Positions 54,255 through 63,691 are shown, numbered from the stretch's first letter. The stretch is 64,000 nucleotides of DNA from HdN1 sp052035295 (GCA_052035295.1 JBPOHS010000012.1:62001-126000); one strand, 5' to 3'. The notes: generated from the letters alone by a model not told the origin. Numbers and translations: made by a program.

Positions 54255-54357
54255 AGGTATTCCTGAACAGCTGGGAAAACGTCTGCGTCTATCGGCGATG
54301 GATGCACGTCTGTTCGCGCTCATCAACAACCAGCATCAAATGCACTACAGGAGTTCC

Positions 54358-54675
54358 ATGAAAAAAGCATTGATATTAATACCCCTGCTTTCTGTAGCAG
54401 GGTGTGCAAGTACAGGAAATTATCCCGCAGAAGGCAATGTGGCAGCCAAAGATTATCAGCATGTCAGCGGTGTCAAAGAGCGCAGAAGTGCTGCAGCCGA
54501 AACAGCAACCTTGATTGGCACTGCGACCGTATCAGCGACGGCCGCGGTAGCAGCAGGCGGCACCCCAGTGGCTGGCAACCCTGACATGCGGAGATATACG
54601 GTGACGCTGCCTAACACGTCAAAAACCTACGACCTGCCGGAAGGTTGCCAACTGCTCGACGGGAGTACACCATAA
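54358..54675 (+). CDS. Small hypothetical lipoprotein
   Basis: The 105-aa product has a lipoprotein signal with lipobox VAGC (MKKALILIPLLSVAGCAS), and AGGAG 5 nt before the ATG at 54358. The mature part has a Glu/Lys/Arg-rich segment, a Gly/Ala-rich hydrophobic stretch (TLIGTATVSATAAVAAGG) and a C-terminal MRRYTVTLPNTSKTYDLPEGCQLL. I do not recognise it. It overlaps the next lipoprotein ATG by 1 nt (TAATG), so the pair is cotranscribed. The pair is flanked by the direct repeat and has a more A/T-rich look than the neighbours. Confidence 0.75.
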   Translation: MKKALILIPLLSVAGCASTGNYPAEGNVAAKDYQHVSGVKERRSAAAETATLIGTATVSATAAVAAGGTPVAGNPDMRRYTVTLPNTSKTYDLPEGCQLLDGSTP

Positions 54676-55256
54676 TGAAAAGCATCGGCAAGTTTTACCT
54701 ATTGATCACTGCGGCATTACTGTTACTGTTGCAAGGGTGCACCATTGCTTCACATGATCAAAAACACAAATACTGGGCGATGCAGCCTGAGATGCAACCA
54801 CTCCCGCCAGTCGGCGTTGTCGCAGATGCCGGCTACGTGTCGTACCCCCTACTGATATCAAGAAAAAAACTGTTTTCCAGTGTCGCCACCTGCAGCGGCA
54901 TCTTTCCTGTCGACATTGAAGTCAAGGTCACTGTAAAACCTTCCGAGCATCTGCTTGTTGCGTTACCCTGGTTGATTGTGTCGGGCTCTTCCGCATTCAT
55001 CATTCCGTATCGCGGTGACAATCCAAGAGTCGCTGAGTTCATCGTCAAGGTGCATGGCAACGAAGTGAAAAAATTCATCTATGACGATACCAAGTACACT
55101 TGGATCGCCTCGTTGGGCATGTTTGCGGGGGCACTCTCTCAGTCGAATGACGAATATTACGTTGAGGAACTTATCGCCGACCAATTCGTAAACTCGTTCA
55201 TCATTGATTTGCACAAGGACGAAGTATTACTGGCCCAGATACGACATGCTCAGTAA
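54675..55256 (+). CDS. Hypothetical lipoprotein
   Basis: The 193-aa product has a signal with lipobox LLQGC (Cys22) and starts at the ATG overlapping the previous stop, with GGGAG about 9 nt upstream. The body is mixed strand/helix (PPVGVVADAGYVSYPLLISRKKLF, DIEVKVTVKPSEHLLVALPWLIVSGSSAFIIPYRG, VAEFIVKVHGNEVKKFIYDD), and the C-terminal helix ends in LIADQFVNSFIIDLHKDEVLLAQI. I do not know a family. Paired with the preceding small lipoprotein in a possible acquired cassette. Confidence 0.75.
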   Translation: MKSIGKFYLLITAALLLLLQGCTIASHDQKHKYWAMQPEMQPLPPVGVVADAGYVSYPLLISRKKLFSSVATCSGIFPVDIEVKVTVKPSEHLLVALPWLIVSGSSAFIIPYRGDNPRVAEFIVKVHGNEVKKFIYDDTKYTWIASLGMFAGALSQSNDEYYVEELIADQFVNSFIIDLHKDEVLLAQIRHAQ

Positions 55257-55434
55257 GGGATGACGCAAGGCCGTGAGCTGAGTGTGCACTACTCAAACAA
55301 GAGCACACTCAAACCCCGGGCTATCCTTGGAGCCTGGTTACGCCTTCGGGGAGTTGCCGTTCCACCCGGCATCACCCAGGAGGCGTATATCAAACCCCGT
55401 CGATGACAAGCCCTTACTCATCTGCTTAAATCAC

Positions 55435-55500
55435 ACACCGGCCGCAGCAAGCGCATAAGAATCCGTGCGCCGGGGAAATTTCCTGCTACGCTGCACATTC
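55435..55500 (+). repeat. Direct repeat, right copy (yggU 3' remnant) in a gene-free stretch
   Basis: This copy matches 54142-54207 and is a non-functional fragment of yggU. It lies in the gene-free stretch 55257-55613, which also contains a small hairpin (GAGTGTGC at 55280-55287 and GCACACTC at 55303-55310) after the lipoprotein operon. I see no other gene there. Confidence 0.88.
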
Positions 55501-55613
55501 AGGCCCGCGCGATTCCAACAGGAACCAAGCCACCCCGGCCGGCGTGATATCCAACCCATTTGTTCCCGACAACACACCCTGTTTCCAGGGGCTTGCTAAG
55601 TGGTGAGTGACCG

Positions 55614-57614
55614 ATGAAAGAGTCGGATCTGGAGGCCGGACGCCTCGCCCATAACGTCGACGCCTATGTCACCTGGCGTAAGGACATCTTCCGGGAACTC
55701 ACCCGCTATCGCAGCTGGCTGGGCGAAAACCGCCTGCTCACCGATGAACTCGATCAGCGCCTCAATCAAGCCCTGGCCACCCTGCGCGATGACCGCATCA
55801 CCCTGGCCTTCGTAGGCGAGTTTTCGCGCGGCAAAACCGAGCTGATCAACGCCCTGTTCTTTGCCCAGTACGGCATCCGCATTCTGCCCTCGGGCGTCGG
55901 GCGCACCACCATGTGCCCGACCGAGCTGTTCTACGATCACCGCGCAGCCAGTAGTTACATCCGCCTGTTGCCCATCGAAACCCGCATGGGGGGCTCGAGC
56001 GTTGCCAAATTCAAGAAGATCCCTGATCACTGGGTGTACATACCGCTCGATCACACCCAGCCGGAGTCGATGAAAAAGGCCTTCAGCGAGGTGGCGTCCA
56101 GCAAGTCGGTCACCGCCCAGGAAGCTGCGGCCATGGGATTCCAGATTGACTTGCTGGAACGCTGTATCGATGACCCCAAACGTGTGATGGTGCCAGCCTG
56201 GCGCCATGGGTTGATCAGTTTTGACCACCCCCTGTTGCGCAGGGGCCTGACCATTATCGATACCCCGGGGCTCAACGCCCTGGGTTGCGAACCCGAACTG
56301 ACCTTCAGCCTGCTGCCCGAAGCCCAGGCCATCCTGTTTCTGCTGAGTTCCTCGACCGGCGTCACCAGCACCGACCTGGATATCTGGAACCGCCATATCC
56401 GCGATCTCGCCTTGCGTGAATACACGGGCGTGTATGCCATTCTCAACAAGATCGACTCCTTGTGGGATGAACTCGAAAGTGAGGCCCACAATCACCAGGC
56501 CCTCACCGATCTGATGACACAGTGTGGACGTTATCTGTCGGTACAACCTGACGAAGTCATTCCGGTCTCTGCCCGCGAAGGGCTGCTGGCGCGCATCGAA
56601 CACAACGACACCCGTCTGCGGCGTAGCAACCTGCCGGCACTTGAAAACCTGTTGTCACAGGACATGATGCGCCGCAAGGAAATGCTCATGCAGCGCAAGG
56701 TGGTGAACGATATTGTCAGTATCATGCATGGCAGCCGCAAAGCGCTCAAACGCCGCCGCGAGACCGTGCTCGAACAGCTGGAAATGCTGCAATCCGATGC
56801 CCAGGACAAACAACGGCAGCTCGATGACTACACCCAGCAAACGCGCACGGAACAAGCGTTCTATCACAAGAAACTGATTCTGCTGAAAACCAGTCGCAAG
56901 GCACTCGAGCGTGAAGGCGAACAGATGCTGACGCCAGTGTCGGAAGAAAACCTGGATCGCTACCTGAAAGACGCCGCGCGCGCGCTTTCCCAAAGCTGGA
57001 CCATTGTCGGCATGAATAACGCCATGGATGCGTTTTTCGACAATCTGCGGCGTGATATGCATCAAGTCAGTGAACACCAGCAATACGTGTTGAAAACCAT
57101 CGCCGACATCTATGCCCGTTATGAATCCGAGCAGAGCGTGGCGCCGATCGAATACCCCAAATTCAATCCACGGGATTATCTGATACAGCTGGATGACCTG
57201 CGCACAAAATCCGGCAGTTTCCGGCGCAATCTGAAAAAATTGCTGACCGAACAACGCTCGACGTCCAAACGTTTCCTGACCACCATTGCGGCCGAAGGCT
57301 CGGCGATCTACCGGCGTTTCCACGAGGATGCGACGCAGTGGCTGCACCATGTGCTGCTGCCCATTTTCCAGAACGTACAGGAACAGAAACAGCTGCTCGA
57401 CGACCAGATCGTGCGCCTGAAAACCCTCGCCCACGCGGGCGATGATCTACAGGCCCGCGAGGCCCAGATCCAGGCCATGCTCGCGCAGATCGATCGCCAG
57501 ATCCAGGAAGCCGACAGCATGCTGAAGGCGCTGCGCAAACCGGCCCCCTATCAGCAGAACCGTAAGGTTATCCCTATACTGAACGGTATCGTGAGCCCCG
57601 GGCACAGCGCCTGA
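55614..57614 (+). CDS. Bacterial dynamin-like GTPase
   Basis: The 666-aa protein has the dynamin GTPase motifs: G1 FVGEFSRGKTELINALF (P-loop Gly and Lys near residue 75), G2 SGVGRTTMCPTEL (Thr), G3 IIDTPGLN (about 220) and G4 ILNKIDSLWDE (about 280). Long helical stalk-like segments follow, with many Arg/Lys and Gln residues in the C-terminal third (VLEQLEMLQSDAQDKQRQLDD, NVQEQKQLLDDQIVRLK). Bacterial dynamins remodel membranes. No clear membrane segment is seen. No partner dynamin gene lies next to it. Confidence 0.92.
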   Translation: MKESDLEAGRLAHNVDAYVTWRKDIFRELTRYRSWLGENRLLTDELDQRLNQALATLRDDRITLAFVGEFSRGKTELINALFFAQYGIRILPSGVGRTTMCPTELFYDHRAASSYIRLLPIETRMGGSSVAKFKKIPDHWVYIPLDHTQPESMKKAFSEVASSKSVTAQEAAAMGFQIDLLERCIDDPKRVMVPAWRHGLISFDHPLLRRGLTIIDTPGLNALGCEPELTFSLLPEAQAILFLLSSSTGVTSTDLDIWNRHIRDLALREYTGVYAILNKIDSLWDELESEAHNHQALTDLMTQCGRYLSVQPDEVIPVSAREGLLARIEHNDTRLRRSNLPALENLLSQDMMRRKEMLMQRKVVNDIVSIMHGSRKALKRRRETVLEQLEMLQSDAQDKQRQLDDYTQQTRTEQAFYHKKLILLKTSRKALEREGEQMLTPVSEENLDRYLKDAARALSQSWTIVGMNNAMDAFFDNLRRDMHQVSEHQQYVLKTIADIYARYESEQSVAPIEYPKFNPRDYLIQLDDLRTKSGSFRRNLKKLLTEQRSTSKRFLTTIAAEGSAIYRRFHEDATQWLHHVLLPIFQNVQEQKQLLDDQIVRLKTLAHAGDDLQAREAQIQAMLAQIDRQIQEADSMLKALRKPAPYQQNRKVIPILNGIVSPGHSA

Positions 57615-57805
57615 TCCGGCGGTTCCGGATAGCCTCGCCCCAAACAGAAAATCTCTCCCTTCCTGACAGGGATTCAAGCTGCATCCCTTCAAAAACTGCT
57701 GCCTCATCAACGAGTAAGATCCGCGTTCAAAATCACCCTGCCACCGCGACCGATCAGGTCTAGACTGAAAGATGCACATGGGAAATATCGAGATTTGCAC
57801 TAGGA

Positions 57806-60274
57806 ATGGCAGCGCAAAACGCACCGCAGGATCCTGACAACACACCCGCACGCACAGCAGATGCAGGGTGTCCCGTTGCGCGCGCGCAAAAATCCCTGGC
57901 CTCGCAACTCCTGCGCTCGGTCTTGAGCATTTATTTTCTGATTGCGATCACCCTCACCTTCGGCCAGCTCACCTACGAATTTCACGACGAGCAAGTGCGC
58001 CTCGACGGCGAAATCACTGATATTTCCAAGATTTTCAAACCCATATTCGCGCAGGCGTTATGGAACATCGATGACGAACAAATCCACTCCAACCTGCAAG
58101 GTGTGCTGGCCAACGAAAACGTACTGGGCATCCAGATCAAGGATGAACAAGGCGTGCTGTATGCGTCACTGGGGGCCGTACTTGATGACAAGAGCATCAT
58201 GAAATGCGCGCACATGGAGAACATCACCTTCCGGGAAGACAAATGTTCGGGGCTGATGACCAATCTGAAAGCCTATGAATATCCTGTCTATTTTCAGGAT
58301 GCCATTCGTGGCGCGCAGTTGGTCGGTAGTCTGGTCTTTTACAGCAGCACCGATATCGTCATGCAACGTTCGGCATCGATGTTCCTGATCACCATCATCA
58401 ATGCCATTCTCAAAACCCTGTGTCTGTGGGTGATTGCCTGGTTTGTACTGCAAAGACTCGTAGCCAAACCCCTCGGGCAAGTCGCACAGGCGCTTGACCG
58501 TTTGAACCCTGACGCGAAGAAAGAAGATCAGCTCACCGATACGCCCGTCGACCCGCAACATGCAGAACGCGATGACGAGCTGGGCATCATGATGCGTTCC
58601 TACTTTCATTTGAAGGAATCCCTCTATCGCAAAAATAGCGAACTGGCGGCCTATCACAGTGAACTCGAACAAAAGGTCGAAGAGCGCACCCACAAGCTGG
58701 AACAGGCCAACAAGGCCAAGAGTGAATTCCTGGCCAACATGAGCCATGAAATTCGGACGCCCATGAATGGCGTGCTGGGAATGACCGAGCTGTTATTGGG
58801 CACGCCCCTCGCGAAGAGACAGCGCCAGTACGCACGCACCATTCACAACTCAGCCATGGCGTTACTGGGCATCATCAACGACATTCTCGATTATTCGAAA
58901 ATCGAAGCCGGAAAACTCGAACTGGAAACCATTGCCTTCAATCTCGAAACCATGCTCGACGATTGCAGCGCCATTTTCGCGATGAAATGTGCTGAAAAGC
59001 CGGTCCAACTGGTCACCCGCATCGATCATCGCATTCCGGTTGCATTGATGGGTGATCCCACCCGACTGCGTCAGGTGTTAATGAACCTGATAGGCAATGC
59101 TTTCAAATTCACCGAAAAAGGCCAGATCATTATTCGCACGGAATGGCTGGAAACACAGCAGCAAAAGGTACGGTTGCGTTTTTCCATACAGGATAGCGGC
59201 ATTGGACTGAGCGCCGATCAGATCAGCCGCTTGTTCCAGTCGTTTTCGCAGGCAGACACCTCGACAACCCGGAAATATGGCGGCACGGGCCTTGGACTCG
59301 CCATTTGCAAACAACTTTCCGAGCTGATGGGCGGTGAAATCGGCGTTTACAGTACCCCGGGTGAAGGCGCCACTTTCTGGTTCACGGCCTGCTTCGGCGT
59401 CGCGGAAACCTGCGAGCTGTGCGTGCGCCAACAGAAGCTCGAAGCGGGTATGCAAGGGAAATCCCTGCTCATCATCGACGAACATCATGCTTACCGCGAG
59501 ATGGTAATAGAAAAAGCCCTCGCCTGGGGCATGCGCGCCGAAGCGACCGGCAGTCTGGGCCAGGCCACAAAATTGCTGGCCAACGCCAAGGCCGACGGGC
59601 ACCCCTACGATATCGTCATGCTGGCAAGCGATGGCGAACGACTCGACTTCGCCAGTTCTATTGGCAGCCGCGACGAATATGGAACACCCACCATCATCGT
59701 TACCTGCCCGGCACACCATTTGCCTGAAAGCTCGGAGCTGACGCGCCGAGGCTTGTCTCTGTTACTGGAAAAACCGACAGCGCAAGTCGAACTGCGTAAC
59801 GTACTCGCGCGCGCGTGCGGCGTTTCCGTCGACCACGAAGAACAACCCGACGCCACGCATCAGGAAAAACCCCTGGATTTCAGTCAATTACGCGTGCTGG
59901 TGGCAGAAGACAACAAGGTCAATCAGCTCGTGATCGACGGAATGCTGAAAAAACTGGGAATAAAACCACGTCTTGCAGAAAACGGCTTACTGGCGTTGGC
60001 CGCTTGCGAGAAGGCAGAGGAACCTTTCGATCTGGTATTGATGGATTGTGAAATGCCGGAACTCGACGGCTGGTCAGCATCACAACTGATCCGTGAAAAC
60101 GATTTTCGCCGCGCGAACGGTGAGCCGGTAGTGATCATTGCACTAAGCGCCCACGCCATGAGTATCGAGAAGGAAAAGGCGCGCGCCGCCGGTATGGATG
60201 ATTATCTGTCGAAGCCCATTTCCATGGATCGACTGATCGAAGCGCTAAAGCAACATCAGCTATTTGCCCGCTGA
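57806..60274 (+). CDS. Hybrid sensor histidine kinase with two receiver-like domains
   Basis: The 822-aa protein has an N-terminal helix (about 40-57), a periplasmic sensor region (about 58-180), a second helix (about 190-215) and a HAMP-like linker. HisKA follows, with SEFLANMSHEIRTPMNG (His), then HATPase (NLIGNAFKFTEKG, FSIQDSGIGLSADQ, GGTGLGLAI). The first receiver-like region (about 552-670, SLLIIDEHHAYREMV) lacks a clear phospho-Asp at the expected LASDGE site. The second is intact, VLVAEDNKVN and LVLMDCEMPELDG. AGGA abuts the ATG at 57806. The 3' end overlaps the convergent binding protein by 15 nt. Confidence 0.93.
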   Translation: MAAQNAPQDPDNTPARTADAGCPVARAQKSLASQLLRSVLSIYFLIAITLTFGQLTYEFHDEQVRLDGEITDISKIFKPIFAQALWNIDDEQIHSNLQGVLANENVLGIQIKDEQGVLYASLGAVLDDKSIMKCAHMENITFREDKCSGLMTNLKAYEYPVYFQDAIRGAQLVGSLVFYSSTDIVMQRSASMFLITIINAILKTLCLWVIAWFVLQRLVAKPLGQVAQALDRLNPDAKKEDQLTDTPVDPQHAERDDELGIMMRSYFHLKESLYRKNSELAAYHSELEQKVEERTHKLEQANKAKSEFLANMSHEIRTPMNGVLGMTELLLGTPLAKRQRQYARTIHNSAMALLGIINDILDYSKIEAGKLELETIAFNLETMLDDCSAIFAMKCAEKPVQLVTRIDHRIPVALMGDPTRLRQVLMNLIGNAFKFTEKGQIIIRTEWLETQQQKVRLRFSIQDSGIGLSADQISRLFQSFSQADTSTTRKYGGTGLGLAICKQLSELMGGEIGVYSTPGEGATFWFTACFGVAETCELCVRQQKLEAGMQGKSLLIIDEHHAYREMVIEKALAWGMRAEATGSLGQATKLLANAKADGHPYDIVMLASDGERLDFASSIGSRDEYGTPTIIVTCPAHHLPESSELTRRGLSLLLEKPTAQVELRNVLARACGVSVDHEEQPDATHQEKPLDFSQLRVLVAEDNKVNQLVIDGMLKKLGIKPRLAENGLLALAACEKAEEPFDLVLMDCEMPELDGWSASQLIRENDFRRANGEPVVIIALSAHAMSIEKEKARAAGMDDYLSKPISMDRLIEALKQHQLFAR

Positions 60275-61048
60275 TTCCTGCTCCTGAAACCAGTCCACAA
60301 ACGAATTTTCCATGGATTCGTTCATGCGACCGCTATCTGTCCATTGCTGCAGTGCCTTGCTGATGTGGGCCGCATGTTTGAGACAGGGGGATTTCCGGGA
60401 AATGGCCACATATTCCTGTATGATCATGAGCGGCTCATCGGCATTGACAATTTTGCCGCCGAAACCGAATTTCTCGATATAAAGTTGCGTCGGTACCAAG
60501 GGGGCAAGCATGTAATCCACCCGCCCTTTTTCCAGCTTGGTAAAGTTTTGCTCGACTTTTCGCACCGCCTGCAGATAGAGGTGTTCACGCGCATAGGCAT
60601 CAAATTCGTCATCAAAATTGGTGCCCAGCGTAATACTGCCGGTCTTGCCTTGCAGGTCCTTCCAGTGGGTATAGGCAAGTGCATGTTTCGCACTAAAAAA
60701 AACACCCTGCGCGGAAGGCGTCAACGGTGGATCAAGGTACAGCAGAAAATGTTCACGATCCGGGGATTTCCGCACGCCCATCAGTATATCGACCTGCCCA
60801 TCGCGGGTACGGCGCAACACGCGCTTCCACGGACCACCTTCGTCTGCCTTTGCCGTGACGCCCACGTCCGCCAAAATCTGCCGCACCATATCAACAGAAG
60901 AACCGACCAGGGTATCGCCCCGTCGCCAGCTTAGCGGTGGATAGGTGTTCCCCCCCGAAATGACGGCAACCCCGTTATCACACGCGTGCGTCCATGACGC
61001 CCACCCGCTGACGCAGACGCTCAGCAAGGCCGGTTTGAACAGACGCAT
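60260..61048 (-). CDS. Periplasmic amino-acid-type solute-binding protein (SBP_bac_3)
   Basis: The 262-aa product has a signal peptide (MRLFKPALLSVCVSGWASWT, cleavage near HAC-DN) and the type II periplasmic binding fold: AVISGGNTYPPLSWRRGDTLVGSSVDMVRQILADVGV, then VDILMGVRKSPDREHFLLYL and GSITLGTNFDDEFDAYA. The longer frame starts with GTG at 61114 and does not look like a signal peptide. No ABC permease genes are adjacent, so it may serve as a sensory or transport partner; it could pair with the convergent kinase, but that is only position. The ligand is unknown. Confidence 0.8.
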   Translation of the reverse strand: MRLFKPALLSVCVSGWASWTHACDNGVAVISGGNTYPPLSWRRGDTLVGSSVDMVRQILADVGVTAKADEGGPWKRVLRRTRDGQVDILMGVRKSPDREHFLLYLDPPLTPSAQGVFFSAKHALAYTHWKDLQGKTGSITLGTNFDDEFDAYAREHLYLQAVRKVEQNFTKLEKGRVDYMLAPLVPTQLYIEKFGFGGKIVNADEPLMIIQEYVAISRKSPCLKHAAHISKALQQWTDSGRMNESMENSFVDWFQEQESAGK

Positions 61049-61142
61049 TAGACGGTTTGACGATGACACGCGGGCATTCCTGAAGACAACGACCCTTTGA
61101 GTATAGCTGCTCACCGGTCGACAGATAGCTCACACCAGAAGA

Positions 61143-61177
61143 CAAAAAATCAGGGCAGCCATCCCTGGCGCCCTGAT
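61143..61177 (-). terminator. Rho-independent terminator of the hydroxylase operon
   Basis: Arms ATCAGGGC and GCCCTGAT (8 bp) enclose 13 nt; on the minus strand the stem is followed by TTTTTT. It lies 29 nt past the hydroxylase stop. Confidence 0.75.
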
Positions 61178-61205
61178 CAGAAAACTCCTGCAGCGGTCGT
61201 CGTTA

Positions 61206-62402
61206 TCATGCAGCCTTGCGATTCAACACCAGCGTGGATGACTCCATATTCTGCATCGCCTTGATACCGCTGCACGCATTGGCACGGGCCGCCAGGATTT
61301 TCTCTTCCGCCGTGGCGAAATCACGATCCCAGGCGAGCACTTTTGGCGTCATCAATTTGTGCCACAGCGGGGGAATCATCGCGATGATAATAGTGGTCAA
61401 ATAGCCGTTGATCATCATCGGCGCCTCGGGAAACGGCTTCAGATCCTGGTAGGGCACCTCACCCTGGGCGTGATGGTGCGAATGGCGGGTCAGGTTGAAC
61501 ATCGCCCACGAACTGATGCGCTTGTTGGTATTCCAGGAATGGCGTGGTTGCACCGGCGTGGCAGGATTGCGCACCATACCGTAATGCTCCATGTAGTTCA
61601 CGATTTCCAGCAGCGACTTGCCCCACAGACCGCACACAGTGAAGAATGCAGCTGCTTCCCATCCCCCCATCCACCAGGCAAAGGCCACCAGCGCCACGCT
61701 CATCAAATGACCGCGAATCACGGCATTATGCAGCGAGAACACGGACTGATCCTTGCGGGCGAGACGCTTTTTCTCGATATTCCAGGCACTGACGTTACCC
61801 TTGATCGTCGACGCTGCGATATGGAAATACACATTACGTCCACGTGGTGCAGTGGCAGGATCTTCAGTCGTCGAAACGTATCGGTGATGACCATACACAT
61901 GCTCGATCGAAAACACCGTGTCAAAACTGAACGAAAGCAGCCAGCGGCCCACAAACATGGAAATGCGATCCCACGTGCGGTGCGTCAGCTCATGTGCGGT
62001 AATGGTGCCGACCATGCCGATCATCAAGCCAGTGACGATAACGGTAGAAACATGGTGCCAAAGGCTGGTGGCTTCCCGCGCAGCAAGCACGTCGTAGCCG
62101 GTCGCGCGGCTCACGAACGCACCAAATCCCAACGGATCGCCGTCACAAACACTCCAGACAGCAGCAAACACGATGGTGGCAAGCAGCGGCAAAGCCATCC
62201 ACAGCTGGGCCGTCAAAATACCAGGATATTGGAAGGCCGGTGTGGAGGTATCGTCACCACTGAGCGCGTCACCGACAATGTAAATCACCAGAATGGAGAC
62301 CAATCCGACAGTGATATAGGCGCCACCACCGAGAATAGCCGCCAATGACAGCAAACCGATGACATGAAAGAGAAAGTACTTGAGATAGTGCAGGATATTC
62401 AT
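61206..62402 (-). CDS. Membrane di-iron hydroxylase of the AlkB/XylM type
   Basis: The 398-aa protein has about six membrane helices and the complete di-iron signature: HELTHR (about 135-140), EHVYGHH (about 165), NYMEHYGM (about 270) and LTRHSHHH (about 305). AlkB oxidises terminal carbons of alkanes; XylM hydroxylates methyl groups of toluene and xylene. The nearby reductase is XylA-like and no rubredoxin gene is present, so an AlkB- or XylM-like electron supply cannot be told apart here. AGAGGG precedes the ATG. It follows the reductase by 42 nt on the same strand, with a terminator after it. Confidence 0.91.
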   Translation of the reverse strand: MNILHYLKYFLFHVIGLLSLAAILGGGAYITVGLVSILVIYIVGDALSGDDTSTPAFQYPGILTAQLWMALPLLATIVFAAVWSVCDGDPLGFGAFVSRATGYDVLAAREATSLWHHVSTVIVTGLMIGMVGTITAHELTHRTWDRISMFVGRWLLSFSFDTVFSIEHVYGHHRYVSTTEDPATAPRGRNVYFHIAASTIKGNVSAWNIEKKRLARKDQSVFSLHNAVIRGHLMSVALVAFAWWMGGWEAAAFFTVCGLWGKSLLEIVNYMEHYGMVRNPATPVQPRHSWNTNKRISSWAMFNLTRHSHHHAQGEVPYQDLKPFPEAPMMINGYLTTIIIAMIPPLWHKLMTPKVLAWDRDFATAEEKILAARANACSGIKAMQNMESSTLVLNRKAA

Positions 62403-62444
62403 GGAATTCCCTCTGTTGGTTTTATGTGGAAGGCTACCGCACGC

Positions 62445-63494
62445 TCACGCGACAGCAGCGGCATCCTGTTGCGTGGTAAAACGATCGGCATGAATGTGTT
62501 CGCGCAGCACACCTTCGCTCAACAGCACGCCGACAGCGCTGTCGATCATGGCGGGAGGCCCGCACAAATACGCATGCGTGTCAGGCACGGCGGCCTCCGG
62601 AATCTTTTCGGTGACCCACCCGCGCTCCCCTTGCCAGTCGGAACCAGCCGGCTCATGCGAGAGCACCGGGACAAACCGGAAAATGTCTGGCCAACGCGCG
62701 GCAATGGCGTGAATGTCTTGCAGCGCGTATAAATCACGTTGTTGACGCGCTCCGAATAACAAGGTCACCGGTCGTTTGACGCCGCGATCAAGCGCATCCT
62801 GAAGAATGGCCAGCACGGGGGCCAACCCGCTGCCACCCGCCACGAACAGCAACGGCGACTGTGCAGGGCGCAACCAGAATTCACCGAGCGGGCCGTCAAC
62901 ACACACCTGTTGCCCCATCACCTGAGTGTCATGGATCAAACCGGAAAAAACACCGCCTGGCACCTTGCGCACAAAAAAGCTGAGCTGGCTGTCGGGGGCA
63001 GAGGGTGTGGCAAACGAGTAGCTACGAATAACGCCGGGTAAAGCGGCAATGCCCAGCTCGGCAAATTGGCCGGCTTTGTAGACAAGGGTTTGTTCAAGCT
63101 GAACCGTGAGGCGGGTGATGTCGTGCGTGAGTTTTTCCTGTGCGATCACCCGCCCTTCCACACGCTGCTTTGCTGGACGGCTGCCAAGATCGACGTGTAC
63201 CCGAACATTGGTCAGCGGCACCGCCTGACACGCCAGGATATAACCCTGATCGAGCTCCTCATCCGAGAGGATGTAGCCGGTTTCGGTCAGCTCCCGGACC
63301 TTGCCTTCCACCAATTTGCATTTGCAGCTCGCGCAGCCACCCACGCGACAGCTGTAAGGGAAATCAATGCCTTGCCGCAACGCCGCCTGCAGCAGGGTTT
63401 CCTTGTTTTGCATGACAACGTCTTGCGCATTGATGGTGGCGGTCAGCGATTTCTGCTCATCACGCGAAAATGCCTTTTTAATCAGGGAAAACAT
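62445..63494 (-). CDS. [2Fe-2S] ferredoxin-NAD(P)H reductase for the hydroxylase
   Basis: The 349-aa protein has an N-terminal plant-type ferredoxin domain, PYSCRVGGCASCKCKL (Cys49, 54, 57) and ACQ (Cys89), then an FAD domain (RSYSFATPS), and an NAD domain (LLFVAGGSGLAPVLAI, CGPPAMID). The ferredoxin-first order is that of XylA-type and related oxygenase reductases, and the length is close to XylA (about 350). It should pass electrons from NAD(P)H to the AlkB/XylM-type hydroxylase encoded 42 nt downstream. CAGGTG lies upstream of the ATG. Confidence 0.92.
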   Translation of the reverse strand: MFSLIKKAFSRDEQKSLTATINAQDVVMQNKETLLQAALRQGIDFPYSCRVGGCASCKCKLVEGKVRELTETGYILSDEELDQGYILACQAVPLTNVRVHVDLGSRPAKQRVEGRVIAQEKLTHDITRLTVQLEQTLVYKAGQFAELGIAALPGVIRSYSFATPSAPDSQLSFFVRKVPGGVFSGLIHDTQVMGQQVCVDGPLGEFWLRPAQSPLLFVAGGSGLAPVLAILQDALDRGVKRPVTLLFGARQQRDLYALQDIHAIAARWPDIFRFVPVLSHEPAGSDWQGERGWVTEKIPEAAVPDTHAYLCGPPAMIDSAVGVLLSEGVLREHIHADRFTTQQDAAAVA

Positions 63495-63523
63495 CGATAC
63501 ACCTGCTTGCGTCGTTATTTTTG

Positions 63524-63574
63524 CTGAGTAGCTATTCTGGCTGAGTAGTTATTCTGGCTGAGTAGTTATCTTTG
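63524..63574. repeat. Three 17-bp tandem units upstream of the reductase gene
   Basis: Three units, CTGAGTAGCTATTCTGG, CTGAGTAGTTATTCTGG and CTGAGTAGTTATCTTTG, run every 17 bp in the divergent promoter region, 30 nt upstream of the reductase start. A fourth degenerate unit may lie closer to the start. They could be activator sites for the AraC regulator, or a simple minisatellite. Confidence 0.85.
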
Positions 63575-63691
63575 CCGGTGATATCGATTCTAGGGATAAC
63601 CCGTATAAGCAAGCAGGTTTACGGTTGACAATCAGGGGTCATTTATTGACAATCAAAAAACACCCTTTATTTCAAGGTCTAATCGCCCTGC

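Noticed and set aside
54142..55500. Integrative element or IS with att sites
   Set aside because: No integrase, transposase or terminal inverted repeat is present; only the direct repeat supports insertion, so I reported it as a cassette and not as a mobile element.
55596..56603. 335-aa open frame antisense to the dynamin-like GTPase
   Set aside because: It lies fully opposite a gene with clear G1-G4 motifs, is rich in Gly/Gln/His as reverse-complement frames often are, and has no signature.
61359..62348. 329-aa frame antisense to the AlkB/XylM-type hydroxylase
   Set aside because: Opposite a conserved gene; its sequence shows no domain and its His and Arg content mirrors the antisense strand.
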